From Pohlia nutans (lineage: Eukaryota > Streptophyta > Bryopsida > Bryales > Mniaceae), in NCBI GenBank assembly GCA_022496805.1, contig CM040094.1, positions 19,181,501-19,245,500 on the forward strand: 64,000 bases of DNA, read 5' to 3'. Below are positions 1 to 10,676 of the stretch, in pieces. The stretch's first letter is position 1. Every line of letters starts with the position of its first letter. The notes below the pieces were generated by a model that did no database searches, had not been told where the DNA came from, and saw only the letters and a program-made list of their open reading frames with translations. Both the position numbers and the translations under genes were made by a program.

Positions 1-1
1 G

Positions 2-253
2 AAATCGTATGTAATGCGCGCAGAGTCGGACCTGTATATCGACGGAGATGTAGAGAAAGGAAATGTCGCTGGATTCATTAATAGTTCCGCCGAGCGCTCC
101 GAAATAGGCAATGTGATGTGGGAGTATCGCCTGCTGCCTAAACCGTGGAACCACGAGGAATGGGGATATGTAATTACCATAGCAACAAGGGACATTGTTG
201 CCGGAGAAGAACTCTATGCGCATTACCCTCTAAATCCGAGTAGTGTACGGTAA
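2..253 (+). CDS. SET-domain protein, C-terminal part (cut by window edge)
   Basis: The frame is open from base 2 and ends with TAA at 251-253. It shows the C-terminal half of a SET domain: GNVAGFINSSA at the place of the usual RFINHSC motif, then IATRDIVAGEELYAHY at the usual GEEL..DY motif. SET domains transfer methyl groups from AdoMet to lysine. Here the conserved His and Cys of NHSC are replaced by Ser and Ala, so activity is doubtful. It is nearly identical to the SET exon at 30868-31476 and occupies the same place upstream of tnp2. The N-terminal half lies outside the window. Confidence 0.7.
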   Translation, partial: KSYVMRAESDLYIDGDVEKGNVAGFINSSAERSEIGNVMWEYRLLPKPWNHEEWGYVITIATRDIVAGEELYAHYPLNPSSVR

Positions 254-700
254 ATTACTATATGCCCAAACGGCAGGAAGGTAGTCTGAGACTGTCTCTG
301 TAATATGTATAGTGTCTATCTTGAATTTTCCCAAAATGACTACAGTTAGTCACTTCTTATCACTGCAGTACAAACTGTAAACGTATACTTATCGTCCAAA
401 ATGACTACAGATAGTCTGTGCTTACCACTGTAATGTGACAACTGTCAGTCACGTTTTCCCAAAGTGACTACAGTTAGTCACTACTTAACATTGTAATAGA
501 ATGCCACCTAGTCATATGTTGCGTATCATGTATTCGATGTGACCCTCAATGCGTGGACAAGACTAAAACAACATCGACACACTCCCCGGCGCAGGTGGAT
601 GCAATAACAAGGAGCCCTCCGAACTAGGAACCGCATGCATTATGTAGCTTATCATCAGACTTTGGAATGTGACATCCAATGTATTGTCCTTGGAACTATA
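254..700 (+). promoter_or_regulatory. AGTCA/TGACT repeat spacer between SET and tnp2
   Basis: A non-coding spacer with repeated phrases such as CCAAAATGACTACAGTTAGTCA, in which TGACT and AGTCA face each other. The same phrases occur at 30560-30860 of the large element in the same relative position. Clusters of short motifs like this are typical binding sites of the CACTA TNPA-type protein, which is known for the family. A promoter role here is inference. The end of the spacer (ACTATAG) keeps the AG of a possible 3' splice site. Confidence 0.4.
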
Positions 701-701
701 G

Positions 702-1679
702 GACGAGTACAGCCCCTTGAACTTGACCCCTAGTGCACCAAGCAGTGGGCAAGGTAGTGAGCCCCCATCCAGTCCTAGCATTGACAGCGAAGAAGCCGGG
801 GAAGTAGATGTGTTACGCATGGTGGCAGAGTGCTTCAACAAGTATGACAACGTGAACTTAGGGGGGAGCGATACCAACCCTTCCATGCATGACGAATTTG
901 ATGTGGAGTTCAATGAAATGGCCCCGGTCTGGGACGATGCCTTCACACCAAGTCACGATGAAGGTAGCGAAAATGGAATGGAGGACAATAACGACCCTAT
1001 GGAGTCAAGCGGGACAACGATGAACACCAAGGACCCTAGTGGCATAGTATTGGATGTCCTTTTACGCGAAGCAAGGACTCCGCTTTATGCAGGGAGCTCA
1101 TCCAACCATCTCGCCTCTATCCTCATGGTACTTAATTGTTGCACCACTTTTGGCGTATCCAACAGCTTTGTGGAAGAGTTGTTGAAGTTATTGCACGAGT
1201 CAATATTGCCCAAGGGCAACACACTTCCGAAAACCTTCCACGAAGCGAAGGGTTTGTTGATGAAATTGGGGTTGTCCTACAACACCATACATGCGTGTAG
1301 AGATGGGTGTTGTTTATTTCGGAAAGAATTGGATGATGCGACGGAGTGCCCAATATGCCACAAATCCCGGTACGATGTCAACTCCAAATCGGTACCGGTC
1401 AAAGTTTTGCGTCATTTTCCCTTGATCTCTCGTTGGCCACACCGGACATTCTCGAACCACCAACTCACGGATGAAGTACAGTGCATATCATTGGGGAGAG
1501 CAAGTGATTTTCCCGGACTTGAAGCGACAGGCTTGGATTCGGATCTCATACCCCAAACACCTATTTTAAACGACGCAGTGGAAGTAGCTCCGGAGGTGGT
1601 GGCTAAAGCATTAGAACGCCTCGGACAAGATGACTTATGGGTAGATGATTTAGACTATTGCGACGCAGAGGAGGATTGA
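702..1679 (+). pseudogene. tnp2: tnp2/DUF4216 in-frame fusion in deletion derivative
   Basis: The frame is open from 702 to the TGA at 1677-1679. The first part equals the N-terminal part of the tnp2 transposase, including the CxxC pair in ECPICHKSRY at about 1347-1376. After HFPLIS the sequence jumps at about 1425-1446 into the last quarter of DUF4216 (RTFSNHQLTDEV), with a few filler bases at the junction. The catalytic tnp2 region, DUF4218 and most of DUF4216 are gone. The junction keeps the frame, so a roughly 325-residue chimera could be made. It cannot be an active transposase, but it could act as a regulator or titrating protein, which is inference. ACTATAG just before 702 replaces CTGCAG in the intact element and is harmless if it serves as a 3' splice site. 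Confidence 0.75.
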
Positions 1680-2528
1680 CCGAGTCTTTGTTCATTCACA
1701 TACAGTTGTGAACATTCTACCCGTTGGACATATCTATATATAAATATATACATATATTCACATGAAATTGTGTAATTAGCACCATCAAGTCTTGGCCACG
1801 CAGCACACATTCATTTCAACCTCCCAAACCGATAAGTTTCAGACTTCTCACGTTAGTTGCCCTAAACCACTACATACAGGCACGGACACAATTATAAAAC
1901 CCGTAATAATTCTGCCACACATTCCTTCTCAATGTAAAACCCCACCTCCACCCTAAACCGCTCCACCATGGAATTGCGTGAATAGATAATTTACTAATCA
2001 ATTATTAAAATAATGCCGATGGCCAATTCTTAATTACCCTAAACAAATGAAAAACTACTCAATTTTGGACACAAATTCTCCCTATAAAATTACTACCCTA
2101 AATTCTCCCTATAAAATTACTACCCTAAATTCTCATACTATACAGTGATTGAGAGGGCCAATATACATGTAAACTGTCTCAGGCAGTGTTTATATATAAT
2201 CATGGGCAGCCCAAAAAAAAAGTACGACTATAGGGAAAAATGTGATTGCAAAAGATGACTAGGAGGAAAAAGTGACGTCCAAATATGACTGTGCGTTCCC
2301 CAGGAACGTTCCCACTTGTTCCTTCTCGTTCCCTACGAAGATATACGTCCCTCCCACCCAGTTTATACGGTACACGTGGCAAATATGACTACAAAATATG
2401 ACTACCAGTCACATTGTCTAATTTGGCTTCCGCCGACAATTTTTCCTTCGCAGAATGTGACAGCCGGCAGTCGCCTGTCATCCCCAGTCATATTCTCCCA
2501 GTCATAAAAGAACCCATCTCCGGTAGTG
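1680..2528 (+). promoter_or_regulatory. CACTA 3' subterminal region and terminal repeat
   Basis: AT-rich 3' flank of the transposase gene, then from about 2200 a block with repeated short motifs (AGTCAT, ATGACT, GGAACGTTCC). It is matched in inverted orientation by 25658-26040. The last ~45 bases, to TAGTG at 2524-2528, form the terminal repeat. Read on the minus strand, the terminus encodes LPEMGSFMTGRI and then a stop, so it supplies a premature C-terminus to the host gene it interrupts. Confidence 0.65.
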
Positions 2529-5500
2529 GCAACTCCAACTTCAATATCTTGTTTTGCATTTCGAGCTCTCGGCTCGCTCGCACTGCAGCTCGATTCACGG
2601 TCAACTTCTTCTTCAAGATGGTCTCCAGTTGTATTCTCAAAGGTCTTCTTTGAGAGACCTTCTGCTCTGATCCGTCGGTTGGCTCCACGTCTTTGGGACC
2701 ATTTGACAGGTCGGACTCCACATCGAATGGGAAATTTAACAAGGATGCTCTGTACGCATCATCATCAGAGCCGCTGTCAATCTCGATGGGGTTATCCTTA
2801 TTAGAAGGCACGGAGACCTCCGTGACCTCCTTCTTTATGATCAACAGAGATGGAATGGCAAGGGCTTGTGGTAGAGGATTAGTAGAAGCCTCAGAAGTCG
2901 AACCCGGAACCACAGCAAGCACAAGTCTCTCATCTGCAGCTGCGTCGTTTTCGATGGTAACTAGTGGGCAATTGACCACTGGCACCAGAGAGGGAGTGAA
3001 CTCCAACATGTCTTCTGTCTCAGCGGCCGTTGATGAATCATGGATTTCCACAAGGGCCATGCGTGCATCGTCCACACCTTGTGAAGGAAAACTCTTTTGG
3101 GGAACGGAGACTTCCTCAATGGTTGCCAGTGGGCAATTGACCACTGGCACTACATAGGAAGTGCAGACCAAGACGACATCTGTTGCAGGTGAAGGAGGTG
3201 TTTCATAGATATGCACTGGGGCCATGCGTGCCTCGTGCACTCCAACTCCTTGCGAAACCGCGAACTGTTGGGCGGAATTAACCTCTGCGCAATTGCCCGC
3301 TGCTCCGGAATCAGTTTCCAGTCCATCCTCGATGTCTGCTAGAGGTGCACTCTCATCATGATGGATTTCCAAATCACTGTAAAATTCATAGGCAGGGATA
3401 CTCTCTTCACTATCCACATCTCAAACACCTTTATTCTCAGATAAATTCTCTCACACGGTGGGCAATTGACTACTGGAATTTTGTCACTACCACTAGTCAG
3501 CTCTTTAGGTGGAGGCACATTGCATTGAAGAACCAAATCGAGGTCAGGTTCGGCGACACCATGAACAGAGTCGCTGTCGACTCCGTCGCACGCATCCACT
3601 GGCAACTTCTTTTGCTCAACATTGACCAGTGGGCAATTGACTACTGGCGGTTGTGCATCACATCGAGGCTCTCCAAGTGTAAGTGGCGAGAGTTTGTGGA
3701 CCCTCGAATCTGTAGGGGGAGGAGGCCCAAGTGTGAGGTCCTCAACATATTCCCCAATAAAGGCCATTGCTTCGTTCATATTCCTAGAACCACCAAACCG
3801 GGCTCAAGGGTTGAGGCGAACCATGATCGCCACTTGCTTACAAGGGAGGGCTGCACGGAGTTAGGGGTACTAGAATACAGTGCTCTATAGTTTGCGCTGG
3901 TGCATCCTCTAGAGGCGAAAAGTGATAGGGATTCTCGACGTCCATGTCATTGCCTCTTGCCAAGGCTTCTACATCTTTTGCTTTGGTCAGAGTCTTGACC
4001 CTCGTCTTAATGGCGTCGTCTCCAATGCTCGCTGCAGCTGCAACTGTTGGGCCCCTGACATCATTCATTCCCTCTTCATTAGCAAACTGCAAGGCAGTTC
4101 CGGAAAGCCCATCCGCGTCGCTGTCCTAGGACGATAGAAACCGTTTGCGTTTCCTGACAGAATTTAGCCACTCCCCTTCGGTCCCTGCCCCTTCATCACT
4201 ACAGTCACCGTCACGGTCGTCGCTAGATTCTACGCCGCTTGCACCAGATACCACGTCCTCTATGTTTATAACAGTCTTACTCTGGTCTGCACATTTCTTG
4301 GACTGGAGTTCCTGCCGCTGGACACCCAAACTATGTGGTTCTTCAGATGGCCCACTAGGCTTCAATGAAAACCACAAGCCATATTTCTTTGGCTCATCCA
4401 ATGTGTGCAAGGACGTGTGAAAGACATGCTCAAAATTCTAGAGTTGGCAGCCGAGTTGGTCACTGCTGACCAACACTCGGAAGTTATCCTCCGGCATACC
4501 CACGGTGACGGGTCGGAGATCAAACATCTGCACATCACCTTAGAAGGTTAGTAATTGTCAATAATGGTGAGATTCAGTGGCTGATAACTGTAGACGATGC
4601 CAGTGGTCAATTGACTACTGGCAAGAGCAAACGAGTATACCATGGCCACGATCATGCACTTCAGCCCGGCAGCCACACATAGCACAGTTCGTGGGTCTTT
4701 GGTCTCATGATCAATGTGTGGAAGTTGCATGAGGAAATGCATGTACACCTCCATCCTAAGTTCGTCGTCAAGCAAGTCGACCTCCCTTACAGATCCCACA
4801 CGCTTTGTCGACTCCGATACACGAACTTCATTCTTCCAATTTATGGCATTTGCCATCTCAGGATTCCAGAAGTAGAAGATGGTGGCACCCTTACCTTTTT
4901 TCATGATTCGAGAGGAGAAGAAGTACGTCTCTGCTGCCGCTGGCACATATCGGCTCTCCATATGCGAATACCCCTTCAAATGCCCATCCACCGCCTGAAG
5001 GGTCTCATTCTCATTTGTGCAGTGGCGAATTACCAGCCAATGCGGTGGCCACCTGCCATAGCGGCTCCGGTTCAGCATCTTGGAAAGAATGAACTCGTAA
5101 CACTGATCAATACTCAGATCGTCGTGCTCTAGCCATCTGTCGATTGCACGCAAATCCATGATGGCCGCATCGAAATTAAGATCTTCCAAATTAGCAATGC
5201 ACCATGCAAAAGTTTCGGTTAAATTCATCATCGTGCCGGGTACAAGATGACGCGTTGGAAATTTTGCAAATCTTGAGAGTGTCCCGTCTGCCAGGATCTT
5301 GCTCAGTACCGGAGTTATGTTGGAGTTCAAGACGTGCTCTTTCTCCAAAATTCTCTCCATCTATGCCAAGAATGCATCCGAGGGGGGCTCTTGTGCTCTT
5401 CTAGGATTGTCACTTACTTTCAAGGACCTCAATAAGAAGAGTTTTATCGCTCTCCTGATGAGCTCATCTATGTGGGCTGAGTTGAATTCATGCTTGCGTT

Positions 5501-7876
5501 TGAATTTGTCCCAAGTCACTCGATCTACGTCGTCGTTGACCCAGATACTCTCGGGCGACTTCTTATTGAGCCAACGCATGATGGAATTTTTCACCTTTTT
5601 TTTGTCCGTCCAGTCCTTCAAGCTACAGCAGTGTTTGCTTCTCGGCCGAGTACTCCCCAAATACACTTTGGGAACTGCTTTGTCTTCCTTCAGTAGCTCC
5701 CCTTTGACAGTCAAGCCGGCAGTAATTTTCTGCACCAGCTCGAGGAGTGAGTCAGTCCCTAAGCCACGCAAACACTTGAATACGAATGCCTTGGTCAGTT
5801 TTCGTACCCACTTGTCTTTGCAGTCGACCTTCATTTTTCTTCCAGTGTCGGAGTTCACGAGGTCGCCTGTCTCATACCACTCAAATGCGTTGTGGATGCC
5901 ATTGTACAAGTCATTCGATCCACAAATGACCAAGAACTCACCCTGGTACTCCATGGCGGTCTTGTTGGCATTCTTGAAAGTCATAGCGTTCAAAGTCTCC
6001 ATTGCTTTTTCTTGAAATTCCTGCAAAACTCCATCGTGCCAGTAGTCAATTGACCACTGGTTCAAGTGACATGCAGTCTGATAATGAAAAGTTGAGATGA
6101 ATAGATGGCACAATGCTAGTATTCAATTGTACTATGCCAGCGCACCTTGAAGATCTTCCTCGCTTCAGACCTTGGTTTGCCGGGGTTCTTTGGATCTGGT
6201 CTCCCATAGGTGATCCACAGATCTCGGCAATACTTCACGTGCAGAAGATACTCCGGCGAATCCCACTTGTGTTGATTGGTGTTATTTGTGCGCCGTGACA
6301 GCTCTGACAGCAGCATCTTATTCTCGGTCTACACGAAGTCACATTGCCAAGTCTTGTATGTTTTCTGGCGCTCGGGATCAACTCAATCAAGAGCCAACAG
6401 TTTCTTTGCAGCCGCCACAGAATGTTGCCCATTGATAATGTAAAATTCTCCATCTTTTACATTATCGAAGTAGCATGGCTTCTTGTGTACCTTGGGCATG
6501 AGAGTCAAGGTCTGCTTGGGCGGGTGTATCCCAGTCAAATAAATCTCAAACAGATTCTTGCAACATGTTTCATGGAATGGGCGGTACTTAAATTCTATTG
6601 GTGCATTGATCATCTGATCCACGTCGATCTCTTTCGTGAAGTCTTGCCCCCATATGTACATTGGCGCACTTCTGTTCTTAAATTGCTTTAGCTCTTCTCG
6701 ACAGTCGTCAAAGTCTATGTCCTTCCCCTCCGCCGTTTTCACTGGGTGCTGATATTGACGTTCCTTCTGTCGTCTTTTAGATTGGTTGGCTGCAACAAGT
6801 GTTGCTGATGCGTTGGATACTTTCTCCAAGTTCTCGATTGGTATCTGAATCGCATCCTTGAGAACTGGCATACCGGAGAACCTCACTGTCGTTGTCTGCT
6901 TTCGCCGACGTTTGGCTGGTCGAGGCGATCCTGCAACCATGTCTTCCTCGTCGTTGCCAGTGGTCAATTGACTACCGGCAACGGAGCCAATTACTTTGGG
7001 GTTGTTGTCACCCTCGCCAACTTCATGGAGTTCCGCACCCTCCGAACTAACCACGTTCGGCTCTTCTGGTGACTCCGGCTCTGCGGCATTCTCTTCGACA
7101 GGTGATTTCTCCATGTCCACCGCCTCGGTCCGTGCTTCTTGCACTTCCTTCTCTTTCACTGGTTGCTTGCCCTTCTTTGATTTGGCACGGCTAGGAGCAG
7201 GACTACATGACACTGGAGCCGGCTGAGGCCGTTTTTTAGAGCGGGTTTTCTCATGTACCCCTTCATTCCTAAATTGCTTAGATGTGACCTTGTTTAGAAG
7301 AGTCATCACGGACTTGAGCACTCAACTCACCTTCATGTTGTCTGTGTTCAGGAAGGAAATAGCCTTGTTAGTTAGGATGGTGTCATCTCCATCCCCCTTG
7401 AGGTCACCCTCATGCTCACTAAGGCTATTTGTGAAGGGTCTTGCTTGGAACTTATCCTCTCCTTCCGTGAAGTAAAGGTTAGCCACGCTCCCGGAGTTGT
7501 TTGCAACCCATAGAATTAGGTATGGCTTGAAGTACTTGATGTCCATGACAAGGAGGTTTGCGAGGGTGGCAAAAGCGATGTCACGGGCTGGAGTGATCGC
7601 ACCATTCACAACCACCCTGAGACCAAATTTGACAGGATTTCCTTGCTTGACAACTTCAAGGTACCATTGGCGAGGTGCGGTGAGGCATCACTTTGGCCAA
7701 TATTTCTTTCGTCCATTGCTGTCTCCACAAATGTTGACATCCAAGATGGGCTCGAACAATTTCTTGAATACTCCAGCATACGGGGCATGAGCCACAGGGT
7801 CCGTTGTATTCTTACCCATGACCTGCAGATCCAAATGTGCGGGACACATGAGCACAAATGGAGGATACCACACCAC
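2529..7876 (-). pseudogene. ParB-like (GQHS) multi-exon gene, decayed and cut by CACTA
   Basis: Exons that join in phase: 7876-6146, 6020-4641, 4527-3842 and 3783 to about 3460. After a frame change near 3420-3460, a last block runs to 2529. The first exon has a Lys/Arg and acidic linker, then a ParB-like core FYIINGQHSVAAAKKLL at about 6390-6440. ParB-superfamily domains bind nucleotide or cleave nucleic acid. The rest is unrecognised: a Trp-rich region (6020-4641) and an acidic C-terminus with four PVVNCPL repeats. Seven in-frame stops interrupt it: TGA at 7688, 7322 and 6383; TAG at 6329, 5361, 4438 and 4126. None is TAA, as expected from CGA-to-TGA and CAG-to-TAG decay. The CACTA terminus at 2528 removes the true 3' end. 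The 5' start was not found. Confidence 0.6.
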
Positions 7877-8566
7877 TGGTCAATTGACCACTGGCTTTCA
7901 AACTGACTAGCCAACCGATTATTAGGATTGAAAACAACTAATAGAGGATACTAAGCCGTTGGTCAATTGACCACTGGGTTGCGGTACTCACCAACTAAGA
8001 CTTACCATTTCACTGGTCAATTGACCACTGGTAGCATTTGAATTCCATGCCTCAGCTTACACCGTCGTCTTGCAGTCCATGCATTTATGAAAACGTGAGG
8101 GCTGGCATGAAAGTCTCCAATACTACATTAGTACGTTCAGCCTATATCCAACGAAATTGCCAAAAAGTAAACACGCTTCCAATTTGCAATTCTATGTCAT
8201 CTTGCAATTCTTCATGTTGCCATATCTGCCTCATTTCTTATATGAGTATTATTTCGTACTATTTCTACAAATCAAGTGCGTGTTGTCTAGTTCTTTTGCG
8301 CCTGCTATTACCCTCACCACGCATGCATCTGTGATGCACCCGACAACAACATACAGTCTTAATGCTAAAGTTTAAAATGGTTGTCAAACTCAATTTGACG
8401 AGCGGTTGTCAAACTTCTCTTAATGCTAAACCTTGGAATTGTCAACAAGACACCATTCTAGTGGTCATTTGACGAGTGGTTGTCAAACTACACGCTGAAT
8501 GCTAAAGCTTGGAAGCGAGTTCCACTCGTAATTAAATCACCCTTCCAGTGGTCAATTGACCATTGG
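2961..8566. repeat. Dispersed W-box-like palindrome family (11 copies)
   Basis: The core AGTGGTCAATTGACCACT, extended by CC and GG, recurs near-perfectly at about 2961, 3126, 3457, 3626, 4600, 6039, 6957, 7874, 7957, 8011 and 8545. Degraded versions lie near 8400 and 8460. Spacing is irregular and copies lie in exons, introns and upstream DNA of the decayed ParB-like gene. I saw no copy elsewhere in the window. The centre GGTCAATTGACC is two TTGACC W-boxes back to back, the known WRKY target. The four copies in exons at 2961-3647 are read as PVVNCPL and all carry GGGCAATTGAC, which removes a TGA that the canonical palindrome would place in that frame. Confidence 0.85.
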
Positions 8567-10676
8567 CTACCAAAGTTCTAGCCCTCCTGTGCGTACATCC
8601 GCACTGGTCTTACACAATGCTATACTCAAACTATACGGCTTCGTGTACATGCTCTCCTATTTAATGCAAAGAAATATAACTTGAAAAGAAATACTGCCAT
8701 ACGTAAAAGATAAACGAATTCGACCTCAACGACCACAAGGACTGCTAATCCGCAGATATGAGTTCACTACACTCAATTTCCAGATGGCTGATGTTTTTTC
8801 AATGCAGCAAAAGGTCATTTATTGAATCAAAAACATCAGACCTTCTGATCTCAGATTTCCAAAACATCTCCGTGACTACATCGGAAACCCTAGTTGTACC
8901 ACGTCAAAAAAATTCAAAAACCCTAGCTGTACCACGTCCAAAAGTTCGCAGCAAAGAAGCATATGACTACTAGCAAGAATAGTCAGTCAGACCTAAACCC
9001 CAAAGTTAACCTCCTCATGCAAAGAATAGCATCCCCCTTTGCACCACTATGAAGAGGGATCACGTCAATCGCACGGCAATCAAAACGTTTGCAGCAAATA
9101 TGAAGTTTATGGTGTCTAAATACCTGAATTGTCCACATTGAAGCTGATGTGCTCCGGACGCTCCACTGCACGCACACACTCGCAGAAAACACAACCCTGG
9201 AAATTCTAAACCCTGGAAAACTACGCCTCCTCCACCGGAAGCACACACTGTAGCACTGCTTCCTCGCTTCACTGTAAGCACACACTTGAAGCTTGCGCCT
9301 CCTCCACCGTAAGCCCAGACGAGAACGACCTAGCAGTATAACAGTTTGTGAAATGGTGGAAGAAGAAAACGTTGCCTACGCTTACACTTCGGCTCTGCGG
9401 GACAAGGTCTCGGAACTCCAGAACCGATCGTTGGGAGGGACGACGGGCAGGGCCAAATTTTTTGGCCGGGTTACTTCAGTTGCTCGGGCTATTCGGGGGA
9501 GAACAAAAACTAAAATATACACATCTGTACCATTGGATTTATCATATTTTTTATTAAAAAAATCACTTTAAATTCCTCAAATAACAGAAAAAATTATTCA
9601 AAAAATTTAGAACGAATTTGGAATAATATGCACTATAAGATGGTATCATTTCCATTATTTGATTCTATTTATATAGGAACATCATTGCTCAGGTCTCGCT
9701 TTTAGAACTTAGAATGAAACTCGACAAAAACCAATTTAATCATTTAAACAAATTAAAGTCACAATATCTTATTTTGAAGATCCATATCGTACAAGTGGAT
9801 GTCAACTAGTACAAGAACCAAGGAAAATTTGGATAGCTGGAAAACTGTACAGGATGTTATTGGAGCTACTACCTAGGGTTTGAAGTGTTTTTGTTTCATT
9901 CCGCAATGCCTTCTCCTTCTCTCCTCTGTCTTCATCATGATACTATCATGTATTCAGACGTTGTCAAACCTCGTTTTCCCAGAAGCGGCAAGTTAGGGTT
10001 TCTAGGACAGCTAGGAGTAATCTTTTCGCCATAAATAAGAGAAGTAATGGCCTTAACGGCCCAGTTATTTATTTGGAAAGAGAGTAGCATCCGTGCGCAG
10101 CCTAGAGGGATTACTACAGGACTAGACCGACAGCAGATTCCGGTGGGAAACCGGATGGGAGACCGGATAAGTGAGGACGGGTCTCCGATGGACCCGGCCA
10201 CGGTCCGAGCATTGAAGTGGGCCGCTCTAAATTGGGCGACCCACTGTTCATTCACTCTCTACAGTTCCAGTTGTCCGCGCTAGCAGAACTTTGAGCTTCC
10301 GGATAGCAGTAGAGTTGATAGTGTGGAACCGGAAGTAGAGGGCATTGGGCGACTGTCTTGTGCAGATTCTGAGCATCCGGGAGTAAGGGGAACTGAACAC
10401 CCGGTGAGAGACAGCGACGCGAGGTTAGAATTTGGAGTAAGCGAGCATCCGAACAACGCGCACCGCCATTTCCGGCGGAGTTTGAGGAAGAAAGGAAGTG
10501 CGCAGCCATGAAGAGGGTCGCGGGGTCTCCTGGAGGTTAGAAGAACACCACGGAAGCGGATAGGGAAGCATCCAGAGCGGGAGGCGCGAGGTCTACCGAG
10601 GAAAGAAAGGACGCATCCGGAGAAGGAGCTGCGCCACGTCCGGAGGAGTGAAGAATTCCGCCCGGAGTCCGCAGCC
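8567..10676. other. Non-coding stretch, no supported gene
   Basis: Short open frames at 9293-9571 and 10047-10283 show no recognisable domain and no supporting splice pattern. 9570-9900 is AT-rich. From about 10250 the composition shifts to purine-rich with many CCGG/CCGGA words, marking the 5' leader of the next element. Confidence 0.5.

Larger units (their letters stand above)
1..2528 (+). mobile_element. Internally deleted CACTA element, right part (element 1)
   Basis: The right end is CACTACCGGAGATGGGTTCT read on the minus strand, ending at 2528 with TAGTG on the plus strand. The content matches, in the same order, the minus-strand half of the large element at 25658-41130: SET C-terminus, AGTCA/TGACT repeat spacer, tnp2 N-terminus, DUF4216 C-terminus, then the 3' subterminal region. 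About 2.9 kb between the middle of tnp2 and the end of DUF4216 is missing, so this is a deletion derivative. The left end lies outside the window. The base after the terminus (2529) falls inside a ParB-like gene. Confidence 0.8.

Noticed and set aside
2961..8566. CRISPR-like array of palindromic repeats
   Set aside because: Spacing is irregular (about 50 to 1,400 bases), copies lie in exons and introns, and the context is a nuclear plant-type genome.
9293..9571. 92-codon plus-strand frame
   Set aside because: It has an ATG-like start and open frame but no recognised domain, splice signals or repeat relationship.
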